In this document: positions 1 to 8,279 of the stretch, in pieces
Position numbering within the stretch: position 1 is the stretch's first letter
How the letters are laid out: the number at the start of each line of letters is the position of its first letter
Position numbers and translations under genes: made by a program
Assembly: GCA_903840505.1 (NCBI GenBank)
Contig: CAIMGI010000216.1
Span: 1 to 47,646, forward strand
DNA: 47,646 nt
From: an uncultured Bacteroidota bacterium
GTDB taxonomy: Bacteria; Bacteroidota; Bacteroidia; UBA4408
Direction: 5' to 3'
The notes under the pieces: model-generated
The model's database searches: none
What the model saw: only the letters and a program-made list of their open reading frames with translations
Told to the model about the DNA's origin: nothing

Positions 1-70
1 CCAGTATGGCTGCTATAACAGTTTTGCCTACATCGGTTCCTATTCCGGTTATAAAGAGTGGTTTCGTCAT
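1..70 (-). CDS. bioD: Dethiobiotin synthetase BioD, N-terminal fragment
   Basis: Only the first 23 codons lie in the window; the gene runs off the left edge. The reverse complement begins ATG at 70 and reads MTKPLFITGIGTDVGKTVIA, followed by a few more residues. The P-loop G-T-D-V-G-K-T directly after a hydrophobic beta strand is the signature of BioD, the ATP-dependent enzyme that closes the ureido ring of dethiobiotin in biotin synthesis. Related P-loop amidoligases such as CobQ/CobB share the fold, but the 'TGIGTDVGKT' start fits BioD best. It lies 24 bp downstream of the S4-domain gene on the same strand, so the two may be co-transcribed. Confidence 0.8.
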   Translation of the reverse strand, partial: MTKPLFITGIGTDVGKTVIAAIL

Positions 71-94
71 ATTGCTTTTTATCTAATATTCATT

Positions 95-304
95 CTAAAT
101 AATAACGATGGTGTTTTTTTGAAACTCAACAACATCTCCTTTTCTGATTTTTGCTCTTTTACGAAGTTCTGTTTTACCGTTTAATTTTACTAACTGTTCC
201 TCTACGGCTTGTTTTGCCTCTGAACCCATTGAGCAGAGTCCGGTTGCCTTCAATAATTTTATTAGTTCAATATACTCATCGGTGATTGCAAATTCTATTT
301 TCAT
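95..304 (-). CDS. Small RNA-binding S4-domain protein (YbcJ-like)
   Basis: This 69-residue protein is a single S4 RNA-binding module. The segment LIKLLKATGLCSMGSEAKQA followed by 'VKLNGKTELRKRAKIRKGDVV' shows the alpha-L motif: a helix pair, a turn, then basic beta strands. Length and pattern match the stand-alone S4 proteins of the YbcJ/RlbA type, which bind structured RNA, probably in ribosome assembly; the exact target is unknown. The ATG overlaps the stop codon of the upstream DUF3108 gene by four bases (ATGA), which suggests translational coupling. bioD follows 24 bp downstream. Confidence 0.8.
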   Translation of the reverse strand: MKIEFAITDEYIELIKLLKATGLCSMGSEAKQAVEEQLVKLNGKTELRKRAKIRKGDVVEFQKNTIVII

Positions 305-1125
305 TTGTTTGGTAGTTTAGCACTTAATGGATTTTTTAACCCTGAATATTTTTTTACTGTTACTTGTATGCCTCCAACAACAATAGGAGTTTCTATTCTT
401 ATAGGAATTTTGTTTTCATCGTCTGTAACCCATACAACCATATCATCACCGCTTTTAAAAATTGTTCCTTCAATTAAAAGCGGACTAAATTTCACACATT
501 TGAATTTTCCCAAATCGGTTTCAATAGTTTCCTTGCCAAGGTACTTTATATATTGGTTATAAAATTTATTATCGAGGTAAAGGTATATTGGAATTTTATC
601 TCCTACCTTACTTTTTGAGAAGTCAATTGTTCGTGCATAATAAATCATTGATGTAACATCGTATGCGCAATTGTTAGGGTTGATAGAGAGGGTATCAGTT
701 TTAATGGGTTTATTATTTTCTGTTGTATAGGCTGTAATGCGCGATTTGGAATAGTTAAAATAGTTGTCGTTGTAAATGTTGTTAGGCCCTTCCTTTGAAT
801 CGCGAAGGTATCGGTAGGGGAGTAATGAAGTACTATCAACCCAACTTGCATAGGTATCTCTTACCTTATAGAACCAATCGTATTTAGGATATGTTTTTCC
901 AACTCCTGAAAATTTCCAACATTTATTTCCCTTGTAATTATCTCGTTCTACTTTAAAGGTAACTTCACCCGAGCTTATCCATATAAAGCCCCAGTTATAA
1001 TATATTTCATAGGTAAGTGATTCTCCGGGAGCAAAGGCTGTGTTGTTTAAAACGCAGTTATTTTTTTGCGGATAGCAAGCGATTGAGGTGAGAAATGAAA
1101 GTAGGAAAAAAAGAGTAGTCTTCAC
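301..1125 (-). CDS. DUF3108 domain exported protein
   Basis: The protein has about 274 residues when read from the GTG at 1125. That start gives a clean export signal (MKTTLFFLLSFLTSIAC), possibly a lipoprotein signal although the lipobox is imperfect. A longer frame opens at an ATG at 1194, but those extra codons lie in the terminator hairpin of the upstream gene, so I reject it. The mature part starts with 'FAPGESLTYEIYYNWGFIWI' and continues 'SSGEVTFKVER', the typical opening of DUF3108, a beta-rich periplasmic family of unknown function. The stop codon overlaps the start of the S4-domain gene by four bases. Confidence 0.75.
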   Translation of the reverse strand: MKTTLFFLLSFLTSIACYPQKNNCVLNNTAFAPGESLTYEIYYNWGFIWISSGEVTFKVERDNYKGNKCWKFSGVGKTYPKYDWFYKVRDTYASWVDSTSLLPYRYLRDSKEGPNNIYNDNYFNYSKSRITAYTTENNKPIKTDTLSINPNNCAYDVTSMIYYARTIDFSKSKVGDKIPIYLYLDNKFYNQYIKYLGKETIETDLGKFKCVKFSPLLIEGTIFKSGDDMVVWVTDDENKIPIRIETPIVVGGIQVTVKKYSGLKNPLSAKLPNK

Positions 1126-1155
1126 TTTTATTGTATTACGAGATGAAGTTACTAC

Positions 1156-1191
1156 AAAAAAAAATCTCCCCAATGATGGAGAGACTTTTTT
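1156..1191 (-). terminator. Intrinsic terminator of the H1-like gene
   Basis: Read on the minus strand, a six-pair stem CTCTCC / GGGGAG (one T-G pair) with loop ATCATT is followed after one A by nine T residues. It lies just after the stop of the lysine-rich gene (1205) and before the GTG of the DUF3108 gene (1125). It separates the two transcripts, unless read-through feeds the downstream genes. Confidence 0.7.
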
Positions 1192-1204
1192 CATTGAAGA
1201 AAAA

Positions 1205-1333
1205 TTACTTTTTCTTAGCTGCTGCTTTTTTAGCTGCTTTCTTAGGAGCTGCTTTTTTAGCTGCCTTCTTAGGAGCTGCTTTTTTAGCTGCTTTCTTAGG
1301 AGCTGCTTTTTTTGTTGCTTTTTTTGTTGCCAT
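1205..1333 (-). CDS. Short histone H1-like lysine/alanine-rich protein
   Basis: A 42-residue protein made almost only of Lys, Ala and Pro. After MATKKATKK it has three copies of the nine-residue unit AAPKKAAKK and ends AAAKKK. This is the composition of the histone H1 C-terminal-tail-like proteins found in many Bacteroidota, which bind DNA without sequence specificity and may help condense the nucleoid. The three units are encoded by near-identical 27-base direct repeats, so copy number can change by slippage. The ATG at 1333 follows an A-rich leader, and a strong terminator follows the stop. The frame is missed by length-filtered gene callers, but the codon-level periodicity and the terminator placement support it. 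Confidence 0.85.
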   Translation of the reverse strand: MATKKATKKAAPKKAAKKAAPKKAAKKAAPKKAAKKAAAKKK

Positions 1334-1780
1334 TGTTTTTAATTTTTAATTAATCCATTTAATTAATAGTGATACAAAGAAAATAAATGTTTATGAAACA
1401 ACCTAATATCATTTGAATAATTATTAACATTTAATTGTTCGTTATTGTTAATTAAAATGATTTTACAGTAATGTTTGACTTTGAAATCACATTCAAAAAA
1501 AACAGCATCTATTGTAATAACTATAAACAATGATGTTGTAGCGTGTTTTGTTTTTTTGATTTAGGTGAAAATGAAAATTGGTAAGGATGAATTATGATAA
1601 AATTATTTCTTGAAAATAATTTCATTTTTATTTCTTGAATGCGATTTTTTGCGTGAAAAATAATTTTTGAAGGATAATTTTCGAAATCAAAACTCTTTTA
1701 TGCTGTATTATGTGTAACAATAAGTACAGATGTTTTAATAGTAGCAGAATAAATACTTATTTTTATGTAAAAATTATAAA
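1334..1780. other. 447-bp non-coding region between divergent genes
   Basis: I see no coding frame of note. The stretch is very AT-rich and must hold the promoters for the H1-like gene (minus) and the M1 peptidase gene (plus). Neither side has a perfect TAnnTTTG box; the closest on the minus strand is TTTCTTTG about 35 bases before the H1-like ATG. A perfect nine-base inverted repeat, AAATTATTT / AAATAATTT with a five-base loop, lies at 1600-1622. No RNA gene could be recognised. Confidence 0.5.
1600..1622. repeat. AT-only inverted repeat
   Basis: Arms AAATTATTT (1600-1608) and AAATAATTT (1614-1622) surround the loop CTTGA. The arms contain no G or C, so a stable terminator is unlikely. It could be a protein-binding site or chance in AT-rich DNA. 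Confidence 0.35.
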
Positions 1781-4735
1781 ATGAAATTGAAAGGGATAAA
1801 AATAGGGTTGCTACTTTTTTTGGTTTGTACGCATCAATTGTTTGCCCAGGCATACTTCCAGCAAGAAGTGAATTATACCATAAACGTAGCATTGAATGAT
1901 GTTACAAATGAATTGAACGCTGATGAAAAAATAGAATACATCAATAACTCACCCAATACTATTTCTGAAATTTATATGCACTTGTGGCCAAATGCATATA
2001 AAAATAATAGCACTGCTTTGGCAAAGCAATTTCTTGAAAAGGGAGAAACCAAATTTAATTATTCAAAAGAGGAGGACAGGGGTTTTATCTCCGGAATTGA
2101 TTTTAAAGTAAATGGTGAAGCGGTAAAATTTGTATACGACTCAGCCAATATTGATATGGGTAAAATTGTATTGAATACGCCACTTGCTCCAGGACAAAAA
2201 TTAATTATTACAACTCCCTTTCACGTTAAAATCCCTATCGGTATTTTTTCCAGATTAGGCCACATGGGTCAGCAATATCAAATTACACAATGGTATCCAA
2301 AACCTGCTGTTTACGATGCAAACGGATGGAATGCTATGCCCTATTTAAACCAAGGTGAATTTTATTCAGAGTTTGGTTCATTTGATGTATCGATTACTTT
2401 GCCCGAGAATTATGTAGTTGGTGCAACCGGTGATTTGGTGGATGGAGAAAAGGAAATTGCTTGGCTAAAGGAAAAGGCAAAAATTACAGAGTCAATTCGT
2501 GAATTTAATAAAGACGATAATTCATTTCCTGCTTCATCGGCCAATTTAAAAACATTGCGATATAAGCAATCGAACGTTCACGATTTTGCTTGGTTTGCTG
2601 ATAAACGTTATCACGTGTTAACTGGAGAGGTTGAACTTCCTGAAAGTAAAAGGAAGGTTAGTACCTGGGTAATGTTTACCAATGCCGAAGCGCATTTATG
2701 GAAAAAAAGTTTAGCCTATGTTAATGATGCATTATACTATTATTCTTTATGGAACGGTGATTATCCATATAACCAATGTACTGCAGTTGATGGCGCCTTA
2801 AGTGCGGGAGGCGGAATGGAATATCCAAATGTTACAGTTATAGGAACTTCGGGTAATGATTTGATTTTAGAAACAACTATTATGCACGAAGTAGGTCATA
2901 ATTGGTTTTATGGAATATTGGGTTCGAATGAGCGAATGCATCCTTGGATGGATGAAGGGATGAACTCTTTCAATGAACTTCGATATATGCGTAAAAAATA
3001 TCCGAATCTAAGATTGTTGGATGAATTTGCGCCCCGCTTATCAGGAAATTTTTTTGACATTGGTCATTACAAACAAAAGGCACAGTATGAACTTTCATAC
3101 TTGATAAATGCACGTGGAAATTTGGATCAAAAAATTGAATTGCCTGCTGCACAATATACAGAGCTTAATTACGGTGGTATTGTGTATTCCAAAACAGCTT
3201 TGGTACTTGATTATTTAATGGCATACATTGGCGAAGAGAAGATGAATAAAATAATGCACCGTTATTTTGACACATTTAAATTTAAACATCCACAGCCAAA
3301 TGATTTTAGAAAAATTGTAGAACAAGAAACAGATAAACCAACGACTTGGTTTTTTGATGGGCTGATTAACTCAACGAAGAAACTTGATTATAAAATTTGT
3401 GCTGTAAAAGAAGGTAAGGAGCTTAATGAAATTACTGTTAAGAATGTAAATGATATAAAAGGGCCTGTTTGTATTTCAGCATTGAACGATGGTAAAGTAA
3501 TAATCAATGTTTGGTACGATGGATTTTATGGAAAGCAAAAATTAGGTTTCCCTCCCGGAAATTATGATTCCTATAAAATAGACGGCTTGTTGGAAATGCC
3601 TGAGATAAATAGGAAGAATAACACTATACGTACTTCGGGTTTATTTAAGAAAGTAGAGCCCATACATTTTCAATTTTTAGGGAGTATTGAAAATCCGAAT
3701 AAGACTCAGATTTGCTATTTGCCTGTTGTTGGTTATAATGTAAACAATTCATTTATGCCGGGGATAGCAATTTACAGCAATCCTTTTCCACAAAAAAAAT
3801 TGGAGTATTTTTTAATGCCCTTGTATTCTACCGGAACAAGTGATTATGCAGGTCAGGCGAGTATCGCATACAACTGGTTTCCAAATAATGATTTTCAGAA
3901 TATACGTTTGAGTTGTGAGGCGATGAAGTATGCTTTAGGCGATCCGTATGAATATTTGAAATTTGTGTATAACCCCATAACTTTATACAAAGTTGCTCCC
4001 GAAATTTTTGTTGAACTTAAAAAAAGTAGTCCAAGGAGTCCTGTTAAACAAAACCTGGTCTTGCGAAACATAAATTTAGTTGAAGAGTATCTTTTAAGTT
4101 CTACCGTAAAAAGTACAATCAATGAACTTGCGTATAATATGGAGAATAGTACTGTGTTAACACCCTATTCTTTAGATGTTGTTATGCAACAACACAGAGT
4201 TTTTATGAAACTATTTGCTGAATTCAACTACCGTTTTGCATACAAGAAAAAAGGAAAGGGTTTTGATATACGTTTGTTTGCAGGGAAGTTTATATACAAT
4301 AATGGAGGAGATTATCGATATGGATTTGGAATGGAAGGGGGGAGTGATTATACTTTTGATCAGGTGTTGATGGGAAGAAATTCAACCGGAGGGGTTTTTG
4401 AAAACCAATTGATTCCTACAGATGGAGGGTTTAAACACCAAACAGGTTTATCATATTCTAACAATTGGCTAACTAGTGTGCATATTCAGTCTTCAATTCC
4501 TAAAACTCCTCTTGCATTTTATGCAAGTGCAGGTGCTACGGATATAAACAATTCTTTCGTTTATGAAACCGGTGTAGCGTTAGTAATTATACCAAAGGTG
4601 TTTGAAGTATATTTTCCGCTGTATTTAAATAATAAAACGCCATATAGTTCAAAAATTTACACACAGTATATTCGGTTTGCCTTGAATTTAAACTTGGTAA
4701 AACCTTTTGAGTTTGCAAGGGATTTTACGTTGTAA
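1781..4735 (+). CDS. Exported M1-family zinc metallopeptidase
   Basis: 984 residues with a signal peptide (MKLKGIKIGLLLFLVCTHQL, then FAQA as the likely cleavage site). The first ~550 residues form an M1 aminopeptidase-type catalytic unit. The exopeptidase loop appears as GGGMEYPN (about 343-350). The zinc site is HEVGH at 369-373, followed after exactly 18 residues by the third ligand Glu392, inside the usual W-M-D-E-G motif. About 400 further residues have no recognised enzyme motif and look beta-rich. Known M1 enzymes remove N-terminal amino acids; an exported form would process peptides in the periplasm or at the surface. It lacks an obvious T9SS tail. The stop overlaps the convergent saccharopine dehydrogenase gene by 11 bp. 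Confidence 0.85.
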   Translation: MKLKGIKIGLLLFLVCTHQLFAQAYFQQEVNYTINVALNDVTNELNADEKIEYINNSPNTISEIYMHLWPNAYKNNSTALAKQFLEKGETKFNYSKEEDRGFISGIDFKVNGEAVKFVYDSANIDMGKIVLNTPLAPGQKLIITTPFHVKIPIGIFSRLGHMGQQYQITQWYPKPAVYDANGWNAMPYLNQGEFYSEFGSFDVSITLPENYVVGATGDLVDGEKEIAWLKEKAKITESIREFNKDDNSFPASSANLKTLRYKQSNVHDFAWFADKRYHVLTGEVELPESKRKVSTWVMFTNAEAHLWKKSLAYVNDALYYYSLWNGDYPYNQCTAVDGALSAGGGMEYPNVTVIGTSGNDLILETTIMHEVGHNWFYGILGSNERMHPWMDEGMNSFNELRYMRKKYPNLRLLDEFAPRLSGNFFDIGHYKQKAQYELSYLINARGNLDQKIELPAAQYTELNYGGIVYSKTALVLDYLMAYIGEEKMNKIMHRYFDTFKFKHPQPNDFRKIVEQETDKPTTWFFDGLINSTKKLDYKICAVKEGKELNEITVKNVNDIKGPVCISALNDGKVIINVWYDGFYGKQKLGFPPGNYDSYKIDGLLEMPEINRKNNTIRTSGLFKKVEPIHFQFLGSIENPNKTQICYLPVVGYNVNNSFMPGIAIYSNPFPQKKLEYFLMPLYSTGTSDYAGQASIAYNWFPNNDFQNIRLSCEAMKYALGDPYEYLKFVYNPITLYKVAPEIFVELKKSSPRSPVKQNLVLRNINLVEEYLLSSTVKSTINELAYNMENSTVLTPYSLDVVMQQHRVFMKLFAEFNYRFAYKKKGKGFDIRLFAGKFIYNNGGDYRYGFGMEGGSDYTFDQVLMGRNSTGGVFENQLIPTDGGFKHQTGLSYSNNWLTSVHIQSSIPKTPLAFYASAGATDINNSFVYETGVALVIIPKVFEVYFPLYLNNKTPYSSKIYTQYIRFALNLNLVKPFEFARDFTL

Positions 4736-6056
4736 TTTCCTTTTCAACAAAGGTAATTCCCAGTTTACTTAGTTCGGATAATATTGGATTGTAAAACTCT
4801 TCGGTAAGGGGGATAACTACTCCTTTAGCTTTAATATTGTTGTTAAGAATAAGCTTGGTTGCAATTGCCATTGGCAGGCCAACGGTTTTTGCCATAGCGG
4901 TATAAGTTGGGTCGTCACCCTTCACTACCAATGAAGAAGTAATTTTACGATGTTTGCTTTGAAAAGTATACTCAAATTGGTGCTGCATCACAATCATATC
5001 TTTGTCGTTGGGATTTAGTTTCCATTTAGTTTCCAACAAACTTTGCAATATTTGTGCAGGTGTTCCTTTTTCCAATGTTATTTTTTGCTTACCCAATATT
5101 CCAAGCCATTCAATTGCTTTATATTTATCGGAGCTAATAGGAATGTGAAGTTGTTTGTCTAAAAAATCTTCAAAACCTTGGTATGCTGAAGGGACAAAAG
5201 ATTCAATAAACTCTCTATATGTCAATTGATTTGTGTTTTCAATAACAAAAGTGTCGTCCGTTATTCCTAAAGTAGATAAGCAATTCCATTTTGCACAAAA
5301 ATCGGCTTCACGCAATGTGCCCCTTAAAACGGTTTTAGCATTGTCAATGCCATAGGGTTGTATATAACTTAATGAATCGCGATTTGCATAGGCATCAAAT
5401 TTCGCACAACCTTCTACTTCTACAGTTTCAATGTCTGTGAATATTCTGCTATAGGGTATAAAGTGTAGTTTCCCTTTATGAAGGTATTGAGCAGTTGTTT
5501 GTCCGGCCAAAATTACATTACGTGGGTTCCACGAAAATTTATAGCCCCAAGGATTATCATTGCTTTCCGGTGCAACCAATCCACCGCAATGGGATTTGAA
5601 AGAGGTAATTTCTCCTCCTTCTTTTTTTATATTATTTATTACTTGCATTGCTGATAAGTGGTCGATGCCGGGATCGAGCCCAATCTCATTTAAAAGCAAC
5701 ACTCCATTTTTAACAGCTTCGTTATTTAGTGCGGCTAATTCCCTTGAAACATAAGATGCCGTTACCAAGTTTTTTTTATAAGTCACACAATCTTTAGCAA
5801 CTGTATAGTGCATTGAGGCAGGTAGCATTGAGATGATAATATCTGCCTGTTTGATTTCTAAAATTCGTTGATTTTCATTGTTTACATCAAATGCAATAGC
5901 GGTTGCTTTTGGATGATTGTTGATTTTTTGTTTTGCCAAGTCAAGCGAAATGTCGCCAACAGTAAGTTCCCAATTTTCAGCCGCGGCATTTTCCAGTAAG
6001 TACTTGATAAGCGATGAAGCTGATCGTCCTGCACCAATTAATAAAATCTTTCTCAT
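4725..6056 (-). CDS. lys9: Saccharopine dehydrogenase (glutamate-forming type)
   Basis: 443 residues. The N-terminus MRKILLIGAGRSASSLIKYL is a Rossmann fold with the dinucleotide-binding G-x-G-x-x-x. The motif GLDPGIDH at 126-133 is characteristic of LYS9-type saccharopine dehydrogenases, which interconvert saccharopine with aminoadipate semialdehyde plus glutamate. In Bacteroidota this enzyme most likely acts in lysine breakdown, but that role is inferred. Length is close to the family norm of about 440-450. Four bases separate its start from the yajQ stop, so the two are likely in one transcript. The related carboxynorspermidine dehydrogenases are the main alternative. Confidence 0.8.
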   Translation of the reverse strand: MRKILLIGAGRSASSLIKYLLENAAAENWELTVGDISLDLAKQKINNHPKATAIAFDVNNENQRILEIKQADIIISMLPASMHYTVAKDCVTYKKNLVTASYVSRELAALNNEAVKNGVLLLNEIGLDPGIDHLSAMQVINNIKKEGGEITSFKSHCGGLVAPESNDNPWGYKFSWNPRNVILAGQTTAQYLHKGKLHFIPYSRIFTDIETVEVEGCAKFDAYANRDSLSYIQPYGIDNAKTVLRGTLREADFCAKWNCLSTLGITDDTFVIENTNQLTYREFIESFVPSAYQGFEDFLDKQLHIPISSDKYKAIEWLGILGKQKITLEKGTPAQILQSLLETKWKLNPNDKDMIVMQHQFEYTFQSKHRKITSSLVVKGDDPTYTAMAKTVGLPMAIATKLILNNNIKAKGVVIPLTEEFYNPILSELSKLGITFVEKEITT

Positions 6057-6060
6057 ATAA

Positions 6061-6549
6061 TTACTTCATATTGATAAATTGCAAAGGTGTTTCAAAGTCG
6101 GTAGTACGCACCAAAGCAATAACAGCTTGTAAGTCATCAATCTTTTTTCCGGTTACACGCACTTGATCATCCATAATTTGGGCTTCCACTTTTAGTTTTG
6201 CCTCTTTTATAGCTTTTACAATTTTTTTTGACACTTCTTTTTCGATTCCTTCTTTGATTCGAATATCTTTTTTGACCATATTGCCCGATGCATACTGCTC
6301 TTTGCCAAAATCCAAAGACATAGGATCTAATTTTTGTTTGATCATACGGGAGCGAATAACATCTTCAATAGCCGTTACGCGCATTTCGTTTTCTGTAATG
6401 ACGTGAATGATTAGGGTCTTTTTATCTAGCTCAATACTGCTTTTCGAATCTCGAAAATCGTAACGTGTTGCTAATTCTTTACGTGCAACGTTAATAGCAT
6501 TGTCGAGTGATTGTTGGTCAATTTTACTTACAATATCAAATGAAGGCAT
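6061..6549 (-). CDS. yajQ: YajQ-family nucleotide-binding protein
   Basis: 162 residues from the ATG at 6549 (MPSFDIVSKIDQQSLDNAIN). An upstream ATG would add 27 residues unlike the family, so I take the shorter frame. The protein shows the full YajQ pattern: 'ELATRYDFRDSKSSIEL', 'SGNMVKKDIRIKEGIEKE', 'IMDDQVRVTGKKIDDLQ' and a C-terminal 'LQFINMK'. YajQ is a cytoplasmic two-domain protein that binds nucleic acids and, in Xanthomonas, cyclic di-GMP. Its role here is unknown. It lies just upstream of the saccharopine dehydrogenase gene. Confidence 0.92.
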   Translation of the reverse strand: MPSFDIVSKIDQQSLDNAINVARKELATRYDFRDSKSSIELDKKTLIIHVITENEMRVTAIEDVIRSRMIKQKLDPMSLDFGKEQYASGNMVKKDIRIKEGIEKEVSKKIVKAIKEAKLKVEAQIMDDQVRVTGKKIDDLQAVIALVRTTDFETPLQFINMK

Positions 6550-6633
6550 ATCAAATTTATTTATATACTTATCCCAATTACTAAAATATCGTCTACTTTT
6601 CCAAATTATTTTTTCAATTTTCAATGGCACTAC

Positions 6634-6858
6634 CTAAGTGTTCTTATTGTCGGAATAAAATCCCTCCTCAATAATTTGTCCTTTTTCTTTTTCATAAATT
6701 ACCCAAAAACCTTGTTCCAATCCATTTTTGTTGATTTTATTAACGGTATCCTTTTGAAAGTTTTCAGATTTTTGAGCAACAGAAATTTGAGCCATTACTA
6801 AGAGCAGTAATAAAAAAAGGCTATAATACGTTTTGCGCACGGAATTGAAATTATGCAT
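6634..6858 (-). CDS. Short exported protein, YwqK/MORN-like remnant
   Basis: 74 residues: a signal peptide (VRKTYYSLFLLLLLVMAQIS, cleaved near VAQ) and about 45 mature residues. The part 'KNGLEQGFWVIYEKEKGQII' plus 'EEGFYSDNKN' matches one unit of the repeat seen in YwqK/MORN-like exported proteins of Bacteroidota (pattern: G-x-x-x-G-x-W-x-x-Y ... G-x-Y-x-x-N). Those proteins usually carry several units, so this one looks truncated. I found no continuation of the repeat in the other frames before yajQ. It could also be a real one-unit protein. The function is unknown. Confidence 0.55.
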   Translation of the reverse strand: MHNFNSVRKTYYSLFLLLLLVMAQISVAQKSENFQKDTVNKINKNGLEQGFWVIYEKEKGQIIEEGFYSDNKNT

Positions 6859-7000
6859 AAAATTAGCAAAGAAAAATGATATAGTAAAGGAACTGTGTAA
6901 TGCTTGTTATTATTGGAAAGTATAAAGGTTGATATTGCATTTGTATTTTTTTTGTTTCACTAACTGTATATTTTTGAGAATTAAGGTTTAGTCAATAAAT

Positions 7001-7034
7001 AAAAAAGCGGCACAAGTTATTGTGCCGCTTTTTT
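7001..7034 (-). terminator. Strong terminator after the Kelch array
   Basis: A perfect stem (AAAAAAGCGGCACAA and its complement, four-base loop GTTA) with A and T tracts on its two sides. It lies 19 bp after the last Kelch stop codon. Its symmetric A/T tracts would also let it act on the plus strand. Confidence 0.9.
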
Positions 7035-7052
7035 TATTCTGTAATTATTTTG

Positions 7053-8270
7053 TTAATCTGTAATAATAATTTTACCCATCAAGTTTTTTACTGAAGTGTT
7101 TTCAACTCTATAATAATAGATACCCGCATCCATATTTTTTCTATCAATAATACATTGGTTGTTCAATAAAGGTAAAGCCCTTACTATTGCTCCATTACTA
7201 TTATAAACAATAAGTTTTCCTTGAATAGTAGAACTTGATTCGATTCTATATACTCCAGTAGTATGTATTGGATTAGGATAAACGGATGCTGTTATTTTCT
7301 CAGTGCTTGTTGTATTCATTTTTAAAGGAACAGCATTGGGATTGAATTCCCAGATATCATAAAAAATAGCTGTATCACAATAACCGGTACCAATGTAAGC
7401 AACACCATTAATGGTGAAAACAGCAGCAGCAGCTCTTGCTCCTGCAGGAAAACTTTGTTGTGCAGTCCATTGGTCATTTACAGGACTGTATTTCCAAATA
7501 TCAGATTTAAAGGTAAACGAGTCATCATATCCAGTACCGATATACCCCTCGTTGTTGAGTGAAAAAGCTATTGCGTTTTGTCTTGGGCTTCCTGCAAATG
7601 CAGCTTTTTGTACCCAAGTATCTGTTTGAGGCGTATACTCCCACATATCTTTTACAATAACTCCATCATCACCGGTTGCAACATATGCTTTCCCTGATGC
7701 CGTAAAAGAAACAGCCAATCTTCTTTTTGTTCCTCCAAAACTTGTAATGGCTGTCCAGGTATTACTTGCAGGACTGAATTTATAAAAATCTTTTCTATAT
7801 CCTCCAAGGTCTTGTCCCGTACCAACATAACCAACACTGTCTATACTAAAAGCAGTTGCACCTCTTCTTGCTGTTCCTCCAAAATCTGCTTTTTGTGTCC
7901 AAGTATCAGTCTGTTTTTCGTACTCCCAAGTGTCACGCATATATGCTGCACCACCCGAACCAGTAGTAACATACGCTTTAGTTCCAATGCTAAAACTGGC
8001 CGACATATTTCTTTCTATTCCGCTTTGATTAGGCCCTCCAATGTTTGGAATTGAAATCCACCAATTGCTATCCGGTTCAAAACGCCAAAGATTTCCTTTG
8101 TAGTTGTTTACATCGTATCCCAATCCGATGTAGCCTGTATTGCTAATTCCAAATCCAACCGCTGAACTTCTACCTCCGCCAAGAAAATTTGCGCGTTGAC
8201 GCCAAGGTGGTTGAGAGTATACTTGTAAAAATAAGAAGGATATAACTGTAAGTGAAATAATTTTTTTCAT
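7053..8270 (-). CDS. Exported Kelch-propeller protein C' (T9SS type A)
   Basis: 405 residues from the ATG at 8270; the frame extends to a TTG at 8276, but the ATG gives a normal signal peptide (MKKIISLTVISFLFLQVYSQ). About six ~50-residue Kelch units follow, each ending in a pattern like W-x-Y-x-P-x-x-D-x-W, together forming a beta propeller. The C-terminus (from about residue 325) is a type A sorting domain: 'VYPNP', then 'LIVYNSNGAIVRAL' and 'DAGIYYYRVEN', ending GKIIITD. The T9SS exports such proteins and removes the domain. It is the intact member of the second cassette and resembles the gene at 10725-11939 most, both sharing an extra motif 'G(I/L)ERN' early on. The ligand is unknown. Confidence 0.88.
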   Translation of the reverse strand: MKKIISLTVISFLFLQVYSQPPWRQRANFLGGGRSSAVGFGISNTGYIGLGYDVNNYKGNLWRFEPDSNWWISIPNIGGPNQSGIERNMSASFSIGTKAYVTTGSGGAAYMRDTWEYEKQTDTWTQKADFGGTARRGATAFSIDSVGYVGTGQDLGGYRKDFYKFSPASNTWTAITSFGGTKRRLAVSFTASGKAYVATGDDGVIVKDMWEYTPQTDTWVQKAAFAGSPRQNAIAFSLNNEGYIGTGYDDSFTFKSDIWKYSPVNDQWTAQQSFPAGARAAAAVFTINGVAYIGTGYCDTAIFYDIWEFNPNAVPLKMNTTSTEKITASVYPNPIHTTGVYRIESSSTIQGKLIVYNSNGAIVRALPLLNNQCIIDRKNMDAGIYYYRVENTSVKNLMGKIIITD

Positions 8271-8279
8271 TATCAAATT

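Noticed and set aside
1126-1194. Upstream ATG start of the DUF3108 gene at 1194
   Set aside because: The extra codons are the terminator hairpin of the H1-like gene and would place 23 residues before a proper signal peptide.
1088-1349. Cys/Phe- or Ala/Phe-rich open frames on the plus strand
   Set aside because: They are the complement of the lysine/alanine-rich gene on the minus strand; the strand choice is settled by the start, stop and terminator on the minus side.
6552-6559. TAAATTTG on the minus strand as a promoter of yajQ
   Set aside because: It ends two bases before the ATG, so transcription would begin inside the gene.
6550-6630. 27-residue N-terminal extension of YajQ
   Set aside because: The family starts with MPSFDIVSK; the extension has no match to it.
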